Positions 19,293-28,643 are shown, counted from the stretch's first letter. The stretch: 64,000 nt of DNA from Robertkochia aurantiaca (GCF_020166495.1 NZ_JAINZS010000001.1:1-64000); one strand, 5' to 3'. Notes: generated from the sequence alone by a model not told the origin. Program-made: numbers and translations.

Positions 19293-20719
19293 TACTGTGC
19301 GAATTTCTTGTTCAGGTCTTCGATATATTTTCTGAACTGCTTATCGGTTTCAGCCAGGTTGTCTACCGTTTTACAGGCGTGTAAAACTGTAGCGTGGTCA
19401 CGTTTCCCTATTTGTGAACCAATGCTGGCCAGAGAGGCCTTGGTATATTTTTTTGCAAAGAACATGGCGAGTTGACGGGCCTGTACTATATGACGCTTAC
19501 GGGTCTTTGATTGCAGGGTGGCAACATCCATTTGAAAATAATCAGAGATAACCTTCTGTATATAATCGATGGAAACCTCGCGTTTGGTATTCTTGACAAA
19601 TTTCTCAACGATCTGACTTGCCAGGTCGAGTGTCACTTCTTTTTTGTTGAATGAAGACTGAGCGATCAGGGAGATTACCGCACCTTCCAGTTCCCTGACA
19701 TTGGTCTTTATATTCTGAGCCACGTATTCGATGATTTCTTCAGGCATTTCAACTCCGTCACGATAGAGTCGGTTCTTCAGAATGGAAATACGGGTTTCGT
19801 AATCAGGACTCTGAAGTTCAGCCGAAAGACCCCATTTGAAACGGGAAAGCAGTCGTTGTTCAATATCCTGCATATCTACAGGAGCTTTGTCGGAGGTCAG
19901 TATTACCTGCTTGCCGTTCTGGTGGAGGTGATTGAAGATGTGAAAGAACACATCCTGGGTGCCTGATTTTCCCGAAAAGAACTGTACATCGTCGATGATC
20001 AGAACATCGATCAATTGATAGAAATGTATAAAGTCATTACGGGTGTTCTTTTTGACCGATTCGATATACTGCTGGGTGAATTTCTCAGCACTGATATATA
20101 ATACGGTCTTCTCCGGATATTTATCTTTTATCTCAACCCCAATAGCGTGAGCGAGGTGTGTTTTTCCAAGCCCCACACCACCGAAAATCAACAGCGGATT
20201 GAAAGAGGTGCCTCCGGGTTTGTTGGCAACCGCCATTCCTGCCGACCGGGCCAAACGATTGGAGTCTCCTTCCAGGTAATTGTCGAAACTGTAATTCGGA
20301 TTTAACTGAGATTCGATCTTTATATTTCGAATGCCGGGAATTACAAACGGATTCTTTAATTCAGGATTTTTATGTTTAACGGGAACATCGAGTTCCTGCG
20401 GCTGCATATTCGCTCGATTCGAACTGGGAATGCTTTCAGTAAACGGTTTTTTGTTTCCGTAGGTGTTCTCCATCCGGATCACATATACCAGCTTGGCATT
20501 TTCACCAAGCTCCCGGGTGAGCGCTACTTTAAGAAGTTTAACATAGTGCTCTTCCAGCCATTCGTAAAAAAATTTACTGGGTACCTGAATGCTCAATGCG
20601 TTATCAGTAAGCTTCACCGATTTGATCGGTTCGAACCAGGTTTTGTAAGCCTGGGGTTGGATATTATCTTTTATGAATTCCAGACAATTATTCCATACTG
20701 ATTCGGCAGTCAAGTTCAT
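19292..20719 (-). CDS. dnaA: Chromosomal replication initiator DnaA
   Basis: A 475-residue initiator. Domain I (1-85) has the SVWNNCLEFIKDNI start. The AAA+ core has Walker A GGVGLGKT at 180-187 and Walker B LIIDDVQFF near 240. Domain IV carries the DNA-binding signature KRDHATVLHACKTV near residue 450. It binds DnaA boxes and opens oriC. It is transcribed leftward with the phosphatase and methylase genes. The 202-bp upstream gap to the thioesterase gene is AT-rich. Confidence 0.97.
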   Translation of the reverse strand: MNLTAESVWNNCLEFIKDNIQPQAYKTWFEPIKSVKLTDNALSIQVPSKFFYEWLEEHYVKLLKVALTRELGENAKLVYVIRMENTYGNKKPFTESIPSSNRANMQPQELDVPVKHKNPELKNPFVIPGIRNIKIESQLNPNYSFDNYLEGDSNRLARSAGMAVANKPGGTSFNPLLIFGGVGLGKTHLAHAIGVEIKDKYPEKTVLYISAEKFTQQYIESVKKNTRNDFIHFYQLIDVLIIDDVQFFSGKSGTQDVFFHIFNHLHQNGKQVILTSDKAPVDMQDIEQRLLSRFKWGLSAELQSPDYETRISILKNRLYRDGVEMPEEIIEYVAQNIKTNVRELEGAVISLIAQSSFNKKEVTLDLASQIVEKFVKNTKREVSIDYIQKVISDYFQMDVATLQSKTRKRHIVQARQLAMFFAKKYTKASLASIGSQIGKRDHATVLHACKTVDNLAETDKQFRKYIEDLNKKFAQ

Positions 20720-20921
20720 TACCAGTTAAAATTTTTTATCAGTTAGTTTAGGATTGAAAGCTATGAGGAGATAGCTTTGTCTCACCGTTTAGGTTGAAAC
20801 AAATATGTGAACAAAAAATTGAAAAAAAAAATACAAATCGGGTTGACTTACTGGTTTTTTTTTCGCATACCTGTTAACGCTAACTTAACACTTTTTTAAA
20901 CTACGAAAATTTGCTCTTAAT
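20720..20921. other. AT-rich gap upstream of dnaA (candidate regulatory/origin region)
   Basis: This 202-bp divergent spacer has long A and T runs (for example 20818-20833 and 20862-20872) and CATATTTG on the minus strand (20799-20806), one base off the -7 consensus and a likely dnaA promoter. I find no exact DnaA box; TGTGAACAA is a weak match. Genes to the right run mostly rightward and many to the left run leftward, which would fit a nearby origin, but this is only suggestive. Confidence 0.3.
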
Positions 20922-21317
20922 ATGAAGAAATCAGACGAAATTAACATACGGGTGCGTTATGGAGAGACCGATCAGATGGGGGTGGTGTACCATGGTAATT
21001 ATCCTGAATATCTGGAAGTTGGAAGAGTCGAATGGCTTCGAAAACTGGGGGTTTCATATAAGTCGATGGAAGAGAGTGGTATCATGTTGCCGGTCATCTC
21101 ACTTTCCTTGAAATATCGTAGATCTGCGCGATATGACGACCTGATAAAAGTGGTTACCACCCTGGTGAAAACCCCCTCTGTCAAGATCGAATTTGATTAT
21201 GTTATTTTAGACGAAAAGGGTGAAATTTTAGTTGAAGCGAATACCCAGTTGGCCTTCATAAATAAGGCCAGCGGACGCCCTGTGAAATGCCCGGATTATA
21301 TACTGGAAAAATTGTAG
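20922..21317 (+). CDS. Acyl-CoA thioesterase (YbgC/4-hydroxybenzoyl-CoA thioesterase family)
   Basis: A 131-residue single hot-dog-fold protein. The active-site segment VRYGETDQMGVVYHGNYPEY holds the catalytic Asp17, and SLKYRRSARYDD is the usual second block. It should hydrolyse short or medium acyl-CoA thioesters in the cytosol. It is divergent from dnaA. The upstream AAAATTTG (one base off the -7 consensus) lies shortly before the ATG. Confidence 0.9.
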   Translation: MKKSDEINIRVRYGETDQMGVVYHGNYPEYLEVGRVEWLRKLGVSYKSMEESGIMLPVISLSLKYRRSARYDDLIKVVTTLVKTPSVKIEFDYVILDEKGEILVEANTQLAFINKASGRPVKCPDYILEKL

Positions 21318-21572
21318 TTATTAACAATCTGTCAGTCAGGTTGTTCGTTGTTGATGTAAGGTAATCCTGCATATATTGTAATCGCCTTCTTCTTTTTCTC
21401 CTGCCCGGCAAACAAGACTATCTCCATATTTCAAAGTGCTTTTAAAAACCTGTATAATCCTACAAATTCTGTTTATTTAGATGACTTTTCTTTAGAAGCG
21501 TAAGCAATGGTAGGATGAATGCAGAATGATTTCTCCTAATACTTACTTTAGTAAGCCAAAACCCTACATTCA

Positions 21573-24086
21573 ATGAATCGTTCTCTGCAATTTTTCATCT
21601 TCTTTTTTTTGCTTATCAATCTTTGTACTGCTCAAACCGAATCGGCCATTCGGGTGAACCAGGTGGGTTACCGCCCGCATGATATAAAATCAGCCCTCCT
21701 CATCGCCTCTGCAACTTTTGATAAAGACAGCCTCGGGTTGTATGATCAACTTACCGATGCGCTCATCAGGAAGATCGCAGTTTCAGACGCCCCGGAGGCT
21801 TATTATGAGCTCGAGAGTGTTTACCAGGCAGATTTCAGTGATTTCAAGGAGCCGGGTGCGTACTACCTGGGAGCCGGGTCTCTGCGTAGTCCGGCCTTTT
21901 ACATATCTGAAAATGTGTATGCGGGTACGGCAGATTACCTGTTGCATTATCTGCGCTCAAGAAGATGCGGGTATAATCCCTATTTCAAAAAGAGTTGCCA
22001 CGTCGACGATGGTATAATTATCTACCATCCGGATCGGGAAGGGGAAAAGATCGACGTGAGTGGCGGCTGGCACGATGCTTCAGATTATCTGCAATATGTG
22101 ACGACTTCGGCCAATGCGGTCTTTCAGTTGCTGTTCGCCTATGAGCAGAATCCGCATGCTTTTGACGACCGCTATCAGGCGTCGGGTTTGCCGGGGGCTA
22201 ACGGTATTCCGGATATACTCGATGAAGCGAAGTGGGGGCTTGACTGGCTGGTGAAGATGAATCCCGAGCCCGGGCTGATGTTTCATCAGATAGCAGACGA
22301 CCGGGATCACCGCAGTTTTGATCTCCCTTATAAAGACACTCTCGATTACGGGTATGGAAAAGGAAAGGAGAGGCCCGTTTATTATGTGACCGGTAAACCT
22401 CAGGGTTTGATGGAATACCAGAATAATTCTAACGGAAAAGCCAATATTGCCGGTAAGTTTGCTTCAAGCTTCGCCCTGGGATCAGAGCTGCTCAAGCCTT
22501 TTTACCCTGAATTTTCACAGCTGCTAATCGAGAAGGCCCGTTCAGCATATGTCACGGGAAAAGAATATCCCGGAGTTTGCCAGACGGCTCCCTGTCGTGC
22601 TCCTTATTTTTACGAGGAAGAGAATTGGGAAGATGATATGGAGCTGGCAGCCATGCAGCTCTATCAGCGAACCAAAGAGGTGAATTATCTGTCTGATGCC
22701 TTGAAGTTTGCTGCTCAGGAGCCGGTAACACCCTGGATGAAGCAAGACAGTGTCAGGCATTATCAGTATTATCCCTTTGTTAACCTCGGGCATTATTATA
22801 TGAGTAGTGCAGGGGCGAAGGATGAAGGTCTTAAATATTACCGCCAGGGAATCGATCATTATAAAAAAAGATCGTCCAAAAATATCTTTCTTAACGGGTT
22901 GCCATTCGTTTGGTGCTCCAACAATCTGGCAGCAGCCATGCTGACCCAATTAAGTCTATCAGCCCGACTTCAGCCTGAAACTTCTTCAGTTGAAACGGAA
23001 TCGGCTCTCAGAGACTGGCTTTTCGGAAGAAATCCCTGGGGAACCTCCATGGTGGTGGGCTTGCCTCAACATGGGGATTATCCCGAAGATACACATGCGG
23101 CCATTTCTCATTATACAGATGAAGAGCCCTGGGGCGGACTGGTCGACGGTCCTGTTTACGGTAGTATCTTTAAGAGCCTGAAGGGAGTGAAGCTGGCCGA
23201 GGAAGATGAGTATGCTGCCTTTCAGACCTCAAGGGTGGTGTATCACGACGATTGGGCAGATTATTCAACCAATGAGCCTACCATGGATGGAACGGCCAGC
23301 CTGACCTATTACCTGTCTTCGCTGGTGCCTGAAAACCGTACCGATAATAATACCTATTACAAAGATGCCCTGATCAGGGGTGATTCTACCAAAAAACAAA
23401 TAGCCCTGATCTTTACGGGCCATGACCGGGCAGAAGGATTTGACAAAGTGAATAAAGCCCTGAAAAAACATAATGTGAAGGCCTCCTTTTTCCTTACGGG
23501 TGATTTTTACAGAAACCCGAAATTTAAGAATATCATCAGTACCCTAATCGATGAGGATCATTACCTGGGGGCCCATTCAGACAAGCACCTGTTGTATTGC
23601 AGCTGGGAAGATCGCGATTCACTACTTGTAGACAAAGCCCTCTTCCGTAAAGACCTGAAGGCTAATTATGCCGCTATGGCGAGTCATGGCATCAACAAGA
23701 GCGATGCTTTTTTTTATCTGCCACCCTACGAATGGTATAATGAGAAAATTTCCCTGTGGACGCGTGAAAACGGACTTAGGCTCATAAATCATTCACCCGG
23801 AACGAACAGCAATCAGGATTGGACCACCCCCGACCTGGGTGACAGGTACTATTCAAATGAAAGACTATGGAAGGGTATAACGGGATATGAAACCGAAAAG
23901 GGACTCGAAGGGTTCCATCTCCTGCTGCATTTCGGTACAGATGAAAAACGTCAGGAGAAATTCTATGATCGACTTGACCAACTGATAGAGGAATTAAAGA
24001 AGAGGGGTTACAGCTTTGTGCGTATCGACCAGATGCATGAAAAAAATCTTCAGCCTGTTTTTGTACCGGGCGGGGATGACCTATAG
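21573..24086 (+). CDS. GH9 cellulase-like / polysaccharide deacetylase-like fusion, secreted
   Basis: An 837-residue protein with a signal peptide cut near LCTA-QTE (residue 20). An N-terminal Ig-like cellulase domain (RVNQVGYRPHDIKSALL, about 25-115) precedes a GH9 (alpha/alpha)6 domain (about 118-590). GH9 catalytic residues appear present: Asp168 and Asp171 in GGWHDASDY and Glu568 in STNEPTMDGT; NPWGTSMVVG is also typical. A NodB-like domain follows (about 605-825) with TGHD (615-618) in place of TFDD, HSDKH (668-672) and LPPYE (716-720). It should act on a beta-glucan or related glycan outside the cytoplasm; the substrate is unknown. A 255-bp gap precedes it. Confidence 0.88.
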   Translation: MNRSLQFFIFFFLLINLCTAQTESAIRVNQVGYRPHDIKSALLIASATFDKDSLGLYDQLTDALIRKIAVSDAPEAYYELESVYQADFSDFKEPGAYYLGAGSLRSPAFYISENVYAGTADYLLHYLRSRRCGYNPYFKKSCHVDDGIIIYHPDREGEKIDVSGGWHDASDYLQYVTTSANAVFQLLFAYEQNPHAFDDRYQASGLPGANGIPDILDEAKWGLDWLVKMNPEPGLMFHQIADDRDHRSFDLPYKDTLDYGYGKGKERPVYYVTGKPQGLMEYQNNSNGKANIAGKFASSFALGSELLKPFYPEFSQLLIEKARSAYVTGKEYPGVCQTAPCRAPYFYEEENWEDDMELAAMQLYQRTKEVNYLSDALKFAAQEPVTPWMKQDSVRHYQYYPFVNLGHYYMSSAGAKDEGLKYYRQGIDHYKKRSSKNIFLNGLPFVWCSNNLAAAMLTQLSLSARLQPETSSVETESALRDWLFGRNPWGTSMVVGLPQHGDYPEDTHAAISHYTDEEPWGGLVDGPVYGSIFKSLKGVKLAEEDEYAAFQTSRVVYHDDWADYSTNEPTMDGTASLTYYLSSLVPENRTDNNTYYKDALIRGDSTKKQIALIFTGHDRAEGFDKVNKALKKHNVKASFFLTGDFYRNPKFKNIISTLIDEDHYLGAHSDKHLLYCSWEDRDSLLVDKALFRKDLKANYAAMASHGINKSDAFFYLPPYEWYNEKISLWTRENGLRLINHSPGTNSNQDWTTPDLGDRYYSNERLWKGITGYETEKGLEGFHLLLHFGTDEKRQEKFYDRLDQLIEELKKRGYSFVRIDQMHEKNLQPVFVPGGDDL

Positions 24087-24686
24087 AAGTGTTACTTTAA
24101 CTTCGTAAAAGGGCTTGAAAGCTTCCACGAGCTGATCAGCATCTTTTTTTCTTATGCTGACCTCTATCTGGCATGTCAGATGCATGTTCTGTTCAATGAT
24201 GTTCAGGTTTTTTTCTTTGATCACACGCATCACATTGTTCATGTCTGCATATTTAAAGCTTAGTAAGAAATGCTGATCTATGGTCTTTTCGATAATGGTG
24301 CTGTTTTCGATGGCCGCCTGGGCTGCCGTTCGGTAGGCATTGATCAATCCGCCAACACCCAGTTTCACCCCTCCAAAGTAACGCACCACCACGATGAGTA
24401 CATCAGTGAGGTTGAATGATTGGATTTGTCCGTAGATCGGCATACCGGCAGAATTTGCCGGCTCCCCGTCATCGTTGGCCCTGTATCTTTCACCATCTGC
24501 TCCCAGGCTCCATGCATAGCACCAGTGACGTGCAGAAGAATGAGCTGCTTTCACTTCTTCCAGTCGCTCTTTGATGTCGTCTTCGTCTGAGACGGGAAAA
24601 GCATAGCCGAAAAATTTACTGCCCCGGTCTTTAAACAATGATTCTGTACCCGCTTCCTTTAATGTGAGATAAGCATCGGTTTCCAT
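24081..24686 (-). CDS. YigZ/IMPACT-family protein
   Basis: A 201-residue protein with the IMPACT (UPF0029) signatures FFGYAFPVSDEDD, HWCYAWSLG and VRYFGGVKLGVGGLINAYRTAA, and a C-terminal ferredoxin-like domain. Function is not established, though the family has been linked to translation control in eukaryotes. It is the last gene of the ribD-HAD-DMT unit, 7 bp after the transporter stop, and its 3' end overlaps the convergent GH9 gene by 6 bp with no terminator between them. Confidence 0.9.
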   Translation of the reverse strand: METDAYLTLKEAGTESLFKDRGSKFFGYAFPVSDEDDIKERLEEVKAAHSSARHWCYAWSLGADGERYRANDDGEPANSAGMPIYGQIQSFNLTDVLIVVVRYFGGVKLGVGGLINAYRTAAQAAIENSTIIEKTIDQHFLLSFKYADMNNVMRVIKEKNLNIIEQNMHLTCQIEVSIRKKDADQLVEAFKPFYEVKVTLL

Positions 24687-24693
24687 GTCTGAG

Positions 24694-25566
24694 TCAAACT
24701 TTAGCGTAGGTTATTAATATAATGCTGATAATGGCCAGTACAACACCGATCCAGTTTTTTAATAACAGGCGTTCCCTGAAGAGCAGGATACCGAACAGGG
24801 TGGTAAGCATCACTATGGCAACATTGTTAATAGTGAATATAGAGGAGCTGTCGAGAACTGAATGGCGAAGCGCCTGTAGAATAAAGTAAATAGAAAAATA
24901 GTTCGGAATGCCAAGTACGAAGCCGGCGACGATATTTCTGGGTTTGATCGTCAGTGTTTTACTACTCACTGAACGATAAGTCATTACCAGGGTACCGATC
25001 CATGCAGCATTGAAAAAAATGGCAGAGGAGTAGAGGGGTATGTCCTGGTCATTCACAAAGTTCACCTCGAGGTATTTTAAAAGGGTGTCGATAATTCCGG
25101 AGCCCAGGAACAGCAGGCCCGGGTATAAAAGATTGTCTTTTGCCGTGAGCATGCCCTTTTGTCTGGCTGAAGCCAGGTAGACAGCCAGGAGTGCGAAAAC
25201 AATTCCGAGAATCTTCATCCAGCCCGCTGATTCGCGGTAAACGATAAAGGCAAAGATCACCGGTATGACTACCGACATCTTCCCGGCAATGGAAGCCACC
25301 GATAAACCGTTTTTCTGTGCTGTGCGTGCCATGACCAGAAAAATTGAAATAAAGAGCACTCCCAGGATGATGGTACCCACAAACCACGGTTTAAAGAAGG
25401 TATCCATCAGTTTTCCCTCCGGTGGGAATAGCAGCAATCCGGAGATAAAGGCAACGAAATAATTAAAAACGATCGCCTGGAAATTATCTACCCGATACCG
25501 TTCAAATAGCTTGAAGATGACAAATAAAGAGCTGCTTACCAGTACGCTTAGGAAGAGATAGATCAA
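24694..25566 (-). CDS. DMT/EamA-family membrane transporter
   Basis: A 290-residue protein with about ten hydrophobic spans and the two-fold EamA arrangement. The first half includes GKMSVVIPVIFAFIVYRES and the second repeats the pattern with NNVAIVMLTTLFGILLFRERLL. The substrate cannot be told. Its start overlaps the HAD hydrolase stop by 4 bp, so it is translationally coupled. Confidence 0.88.
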   Translation of the reverse strand: MIYLFLSVLVSSSLFVIFKLFERYRVDNFQAIVFNYFVAFISGLLLFPPEGKLMDTFFKPWFVGTIILGVLFISIFLVMARTAQKNGLSVASIAGKMSVVIPVIFAFIVYRESAGWMKILGIVFALLAVYLASARQKGMLTAKDNLLYPGLLFLGSGIIDTLLKYLEVNFVNDQDIPLYSSAIFFNAAWIGTLVMTYRSVSSKTLTIKPRNIVAGFVLGIPNYFSIYFILQALRHSVLDSSSIFTINNVAIVMLTTLFGILLFRERLLLKNWIGVVLAIISIILITYAKV

Positions 25567-26183
25567 AACCGGTAATTCTTTTCGAACAGTTGTACAATAT
25601 CTTCTTTCCCGGGTATGAGGTTCCAGGTTTGTAAGCCCGTTAGTGCTGCAGCCTCTGTATTTTCGGGGGTGTCATCGATGAACAGGGTGTTTGCCGCCTC
25701 GAGCTGGTTAGTATCGATAACGAATTCAAAGATCTCCTTGTCTGGTTTTCTCATGCCCATTTCGTGTGACAGGTAAAACACCTCAAAAAAAGACCTGAAT
25801 TTCATGAACTGATCTTCTCCCATGCTTTTTCTGACCCATTCGATATGCATTTCATTGGTGTTACTTAGCAGAAAAAGCCTGTATTTCTCGCTTTTAGCGA
25901 TCGATTCAAGAAATTCCATCCGGTAATCCGGAAAGTCTTTCAAAATGGCATTCCAGCAAAACCTTAAGTCTTTTTCGCTGAGTTCTCCGGTGTGAGTGCG
26001 GTAAAATGCTATAAATTCAGAGGTGGTTACCCTGCCTTTTTCATAGCGCTCATTCATGTCTGCCACCTCCGGGCTAAGGTTAAAATCAGGTAGCAGTTTG
26101 CAAATTTCTCTCAGGGAAGCCGGTTTATCCAGATTGATGAAGATGTCACCAAAATCAAAAATGATATTTTTTATTATGTTCAT
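25563..26183 (-). CDS. HAD-family hydrolase
   Basis: A 206-residue haloacid-dehalogenase-type phosphatase. Motif I is FDFGDIFINLD, where the usual DxD is reduced to D-F-G-D. Motif II is LLSNTNEMH, the motif III lysine lies in MGMRKPDKEIFEFV, and motif IV is LFIDDTPEN. It overlaps ribD by 4 bp. Some HAD enzymes dephosphorylate the riboflavin intermediate made by RibD, so a role in that step is possible, but this is inference from position. Confidence 0.85.
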   Translation of the reverse strand: MNIIKNIIFDFGDIFINLDKPASLREICKLLPDFNLSPEVADMNERYEKGRVTTSEFIAFYRTHTGELSEKDLRFCWNAILKDFPDYRMEFLESIAKSEKYRLFLLSNTNEMHIEWVRKSMGEDQFMKFRSFFEVFYLSHEMGMRKPDKEIFEFVIDTNQLEAANTLFIDDTPENTEAAALTGLQTWNLIPGKEDIVQLFEKNYRF

Positions 26184-27250
26184 ATTACCGGGGGGGTGTT
26201 ATTCTTATTGAGGTATAACTGGTAAAGATCTCTGTCATAATGCTTTTCTTCCTTTAACTCACCATGAATTACAGGAGCCTTTACCCCATCTTTTATAATC
26301 GTTTCAGATCTGAAAATACGGGCTTCGTCCCAAAGGTTTTGATCGGAAAAGCGCTGAAGGGTTTTGGAGCCTCCCTCGACGATCAGACTTTGTATCGATT
26401 CTTGGTAGAGGAGGTCCATGATGGTTTCGAGTATATCTTTATCTCCCGGAACCTTTAAAACCGACAATTCATGATTTGCGATTCGCTGATTCATTTCCTG
26501 TTCCCTGACCACCCAAATTGTTTTGACCTGGTCGTGAAATATCTTCGAAGACAGGGGTATTCTCGCATTAGGATCGATAATTACCCGCATTGGGTTACTG
26601 CCATTCCAGTCTCTTGTGGTAAGGCCCGGATCGTCATCAATAACTGTTTGCGCTCCCACCAGTATGGCCTGTTCTTCGCTTCTCCATTTATGAACCAATT
26701 GCCTTGATGCAGGGCTGCTAAGCCAAACTGGCTTTTTTTCCTCTCTTATTAAAGGAGCAAGAAAACCATCCTGGCTTTGTGCCCATTTGAGTATCACATA
26801 GGGGCGTCTCTTTCGATGGAATGTGAAGAAACGTCGGTGTGACCAGTCACACACATTTTCGAGTATTCCGGTCATGACCTCACACCCGGCAGCTCTGAGT
26901 CTGGCGATACCTTTTCCAGAAACCAACTCATTGCTGTCAGTGCTGCCGATGACCACCCTGGGTATGCCATAGCGAATGATCAGGTCTGAACAGGGCGGTG
27001 TTTTGCCAAAGTGGGAGCAGGGTTCAAGACTCACATAAAGGGTGGATTCCTTAAGCAAGGATTTATCACTAACCGACTCTATAGCGTTTACCTCTGCATG
27101 ATTACCTCCGGCAGGACTGGTGTACCCTTCTCCGATCACCTTATCATCGTGTACGATAATACAACCGACAAAGGGATTCGGATAAGTGTTCCCAAGACCA
27201 TTTTTGGCAAGCTGAATACAGCGGTTTATGTAGAATTCGTGTATATTCAC
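26180..27250 (-). CDS. ribD: Bifunctional riboflavin deaminase/reductase RibD
   Basis: A 356-residue cytosolic enzyme for the second and third steps of riboflavin synthesis. The deaminase domain (1-145) has the zinc site HAEVNAIE (51-58) and PCSHFGKTPPC (77-87). The reductase domain follows, with VEGGSKTLQRF near residue 290. The start is GTG at 27250 (MNIHEFYINRCIQLAK), which fits the family N-terminus. A TATTTTTG box ends 5 bp before it, so the mRNA is probably leaderless. It heads a four-gene unit. Confidence 0.95.
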   Translation of the reverse strand: MNIHEFYINRCIQLAKNGLGNTYPNPFVGCIIVHDDKVIGEGYTSPAGGNHAEVNAIESVSDKSLLKESTLYVSLEPCSHFGKTPPCSDLIIRYGIPRVVIGSTDSNELVSGKGIARLRAAGCEVMTGILENVCDWSHRRFFTFHRKRRPYVILKWAQSQDGFLAPLIREEKKPVWLSSPASRQLVHKWRSEEQAILVGAQTVIDDDPGLTTRDWNGSNPMRVIIDPNARIPLSSKIFHDQVKTIWVVREQEMNQRIANHELSVLKVPGDKDILETIMDLLYQESIQSLIVEGGSKTLQRFSDQNLWDEARIFRSETIIKDGVKAPVIHGELKEEKHYDRDLYQLYLNKNNTPPVI

Positions 27251-27255
27251 CTTGG

Positions 27256-27263
27256 CAAAAATA
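27256..27263 (-). promoter_or_regulatory. -7 box TATTTTTG for ribD
   Basis: Exact TAnnTTTG match on the minus strand, 5 bp before the GTG start. Transcription should begin at the start codon. Confidence 0.55.
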
Positions 27264-27289
27264 CTATTTTAATTCAGCTCATTATAAAA

Positions 27290-27769
27290 ATGACCATCAG
27301 AGAGATTAGACCTGAAGACGATCCCTTGTTAGCCAGGGCAATACGCGATGTATTGATAGAAATGAACGTTCCCAAGAAGGGGACTGCCTATGAAGATGCA
27401 GCCCTTGATCAGATGTATGAGACTTACCAAAGTCCGAAAAGCGTGTACTACGTGGTCAGTGATGAATCGGGAAGTATTTACGGCGGGGCTGGTATTGCTC
27501 CCCTGATGAATTATGAAGGGAATGTTTGTGAATTGCAAAAGATGTACTTTCTTCCGCAGGTTCGCGGAAAGGGAATAGGTCGTAAAATGATTGAAACCTG
27601 TCTGCAGGCTGCCCGTGAGTTCGGTTTTGATCAATGTTATATAGAAACCATGCCTAACATGAAAACCGCTCAGCAATTGTATCTGAACAATGGATTTCAT
27701 TATATAGATCAACCGATGGGAGATACAGGTCACAGTTCCTGTCCGGTCTGGTTATTAAAAGATCTTTGA
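27290..27769 (+). CDS. GNAT-family N-acetyltransferase
   Basis: A 159-residue GNAT protein with the acetyl-CoA loop QVRGKGIGRKMIETCL and the ELQKMYFLP strand. The start at 27290 (MTIREIRPEDDPLL) is the natural GNAT beginning; the reading frame stays open upstream into the divergent ribD gene, but that stretch is only antisense to ribD. prmC begins 1 bp after the stop. The substrate is unknown. Confidence 0.85.
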   Translation: MTIREIRPEDDPLLARAIRDVLIEMNVPKKGTAYEDAALDQMYETYQSPKSVYYVVSDESGSIYGGAGIAPLMNYEGNVCELQKMYFLPQVRGKGIGRKMIETCLQAAREFGFDQCYIETMPNMKTAQQLYLNNGFHYIDQPMGDTGHSSCPVWLLKDL

Positions 27770-27770
27770 G

Positions 27771-28643
27771 ATGACTCTTGGCGATCTAAGAAAGGAATTC
27801 GTTGACCTCCTCGAGCCGGTCTATGGCCAATCAGAAGCAATTAGTCTTTTTCGTATTACAGCCGGATACCTGTTGCATCTTAAGCCCTATCAGCTGAGTT
27901 TGGAGCATCAGCGCATGCTTACGCAAGAGCAGCAGAATCAGTTTCTGGATATCCTGGATCGCTTACGCGATGAAGAACCGGTTCAATACATCTTCGGAAA
28001 ACAGGAATTTTTGGGAATGGAGCTTCAGGTCACGCCCGACACGCTTATTCCAAGGCCTGAAACAGAGGAGTTGGTGTATTGGGTCATCGATCAGGTGAAA
28101 GGAACGGGCACAGGAAGCATACTCGATATAGGAACCGGCAGCGGATGTATCGCTATTGGACTGAAAAAGCAACTTCCCGGCTTCGGTGTGACGGCAATTG
28201 ACCGGTCTTCGAAGGCCCTGGATATAGCCCGGATGAACGCGAGGAATCAGGATGTGGACGTAATTTTTGTACAGGCCGATATACTGGAGGCAACAGAAAC
28301 AGACCGCGAACTTGAAAAATTGTCTGTGCAGGGCTTCGATGTGATCGTATCGAATCCGCCATATGTAAGAGATCTGGAAAAGCAGGAAATCCGAAAGAAT
28401 GTTTTGGAATTTGAACCCGACATCGCCTTATTTGTGCCTGATAATGACCCTTTGGTTTTTTACAGAAGAATTCTGGTAATGGCAGATAAGTGGCTGAGAT
28501 CAGGAGGAAGTATCTATTTTGAGATCAACCAGTACCTGGGGGCAGAAATGACCGATTTATTGCATTCATTCGGGTATCAGGAGATCAGCTTACGGCAGGA
28601 CCTGAATGCAAATGACCGTATGATCAGGGGAACTAAGCCCTGA
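27771..28643 (+). CDS. prmC: Release factor glutamine methyltransferase
   Basis: A 290-residue enzyme that methylates the GGQ glutamine of RF1 and RF2. A helical N-terminal domain leads to the SAM-binding DIGTGSG (119-125) and the catalytic NPPY motif (195-198); RPETEELV near 95-102 is also typical. It starts one base after the acetyltransferase stop, so the two are co-transcribed. Confidence 0.94.
   Translation: MTLGDLRKEFVDLLEPVYGQSEAISLFRITAGYLLHLKPYQLSLEHQRMLTQEQQNQFLDILDRLRDEEPVQYIFGKQEFLGMELQVTPDTLIPRPETEELVYWVIDQVKGTGTGSILDIGTGSGCIAIGLKKQLPGFGVTAIDRSSKALDIARMNARNQDVDVIFVQADILEATETDRELEKLSVQGFDVIVSNPPYVRDLEKQEIRKNVLEFEPDIALFVPDNDPLVFYRRILVMADKWLRSGGSIYFEINQYLGAEMTDLLHSFGYQEISLRQDLNANDRMIRGTKP

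Noticed and set aside
27011-27289. Long N-terminal extension of the acetyltransferase frame
   Set aside because: It is antisense to ribD; the natural GNAT start is at 27290.
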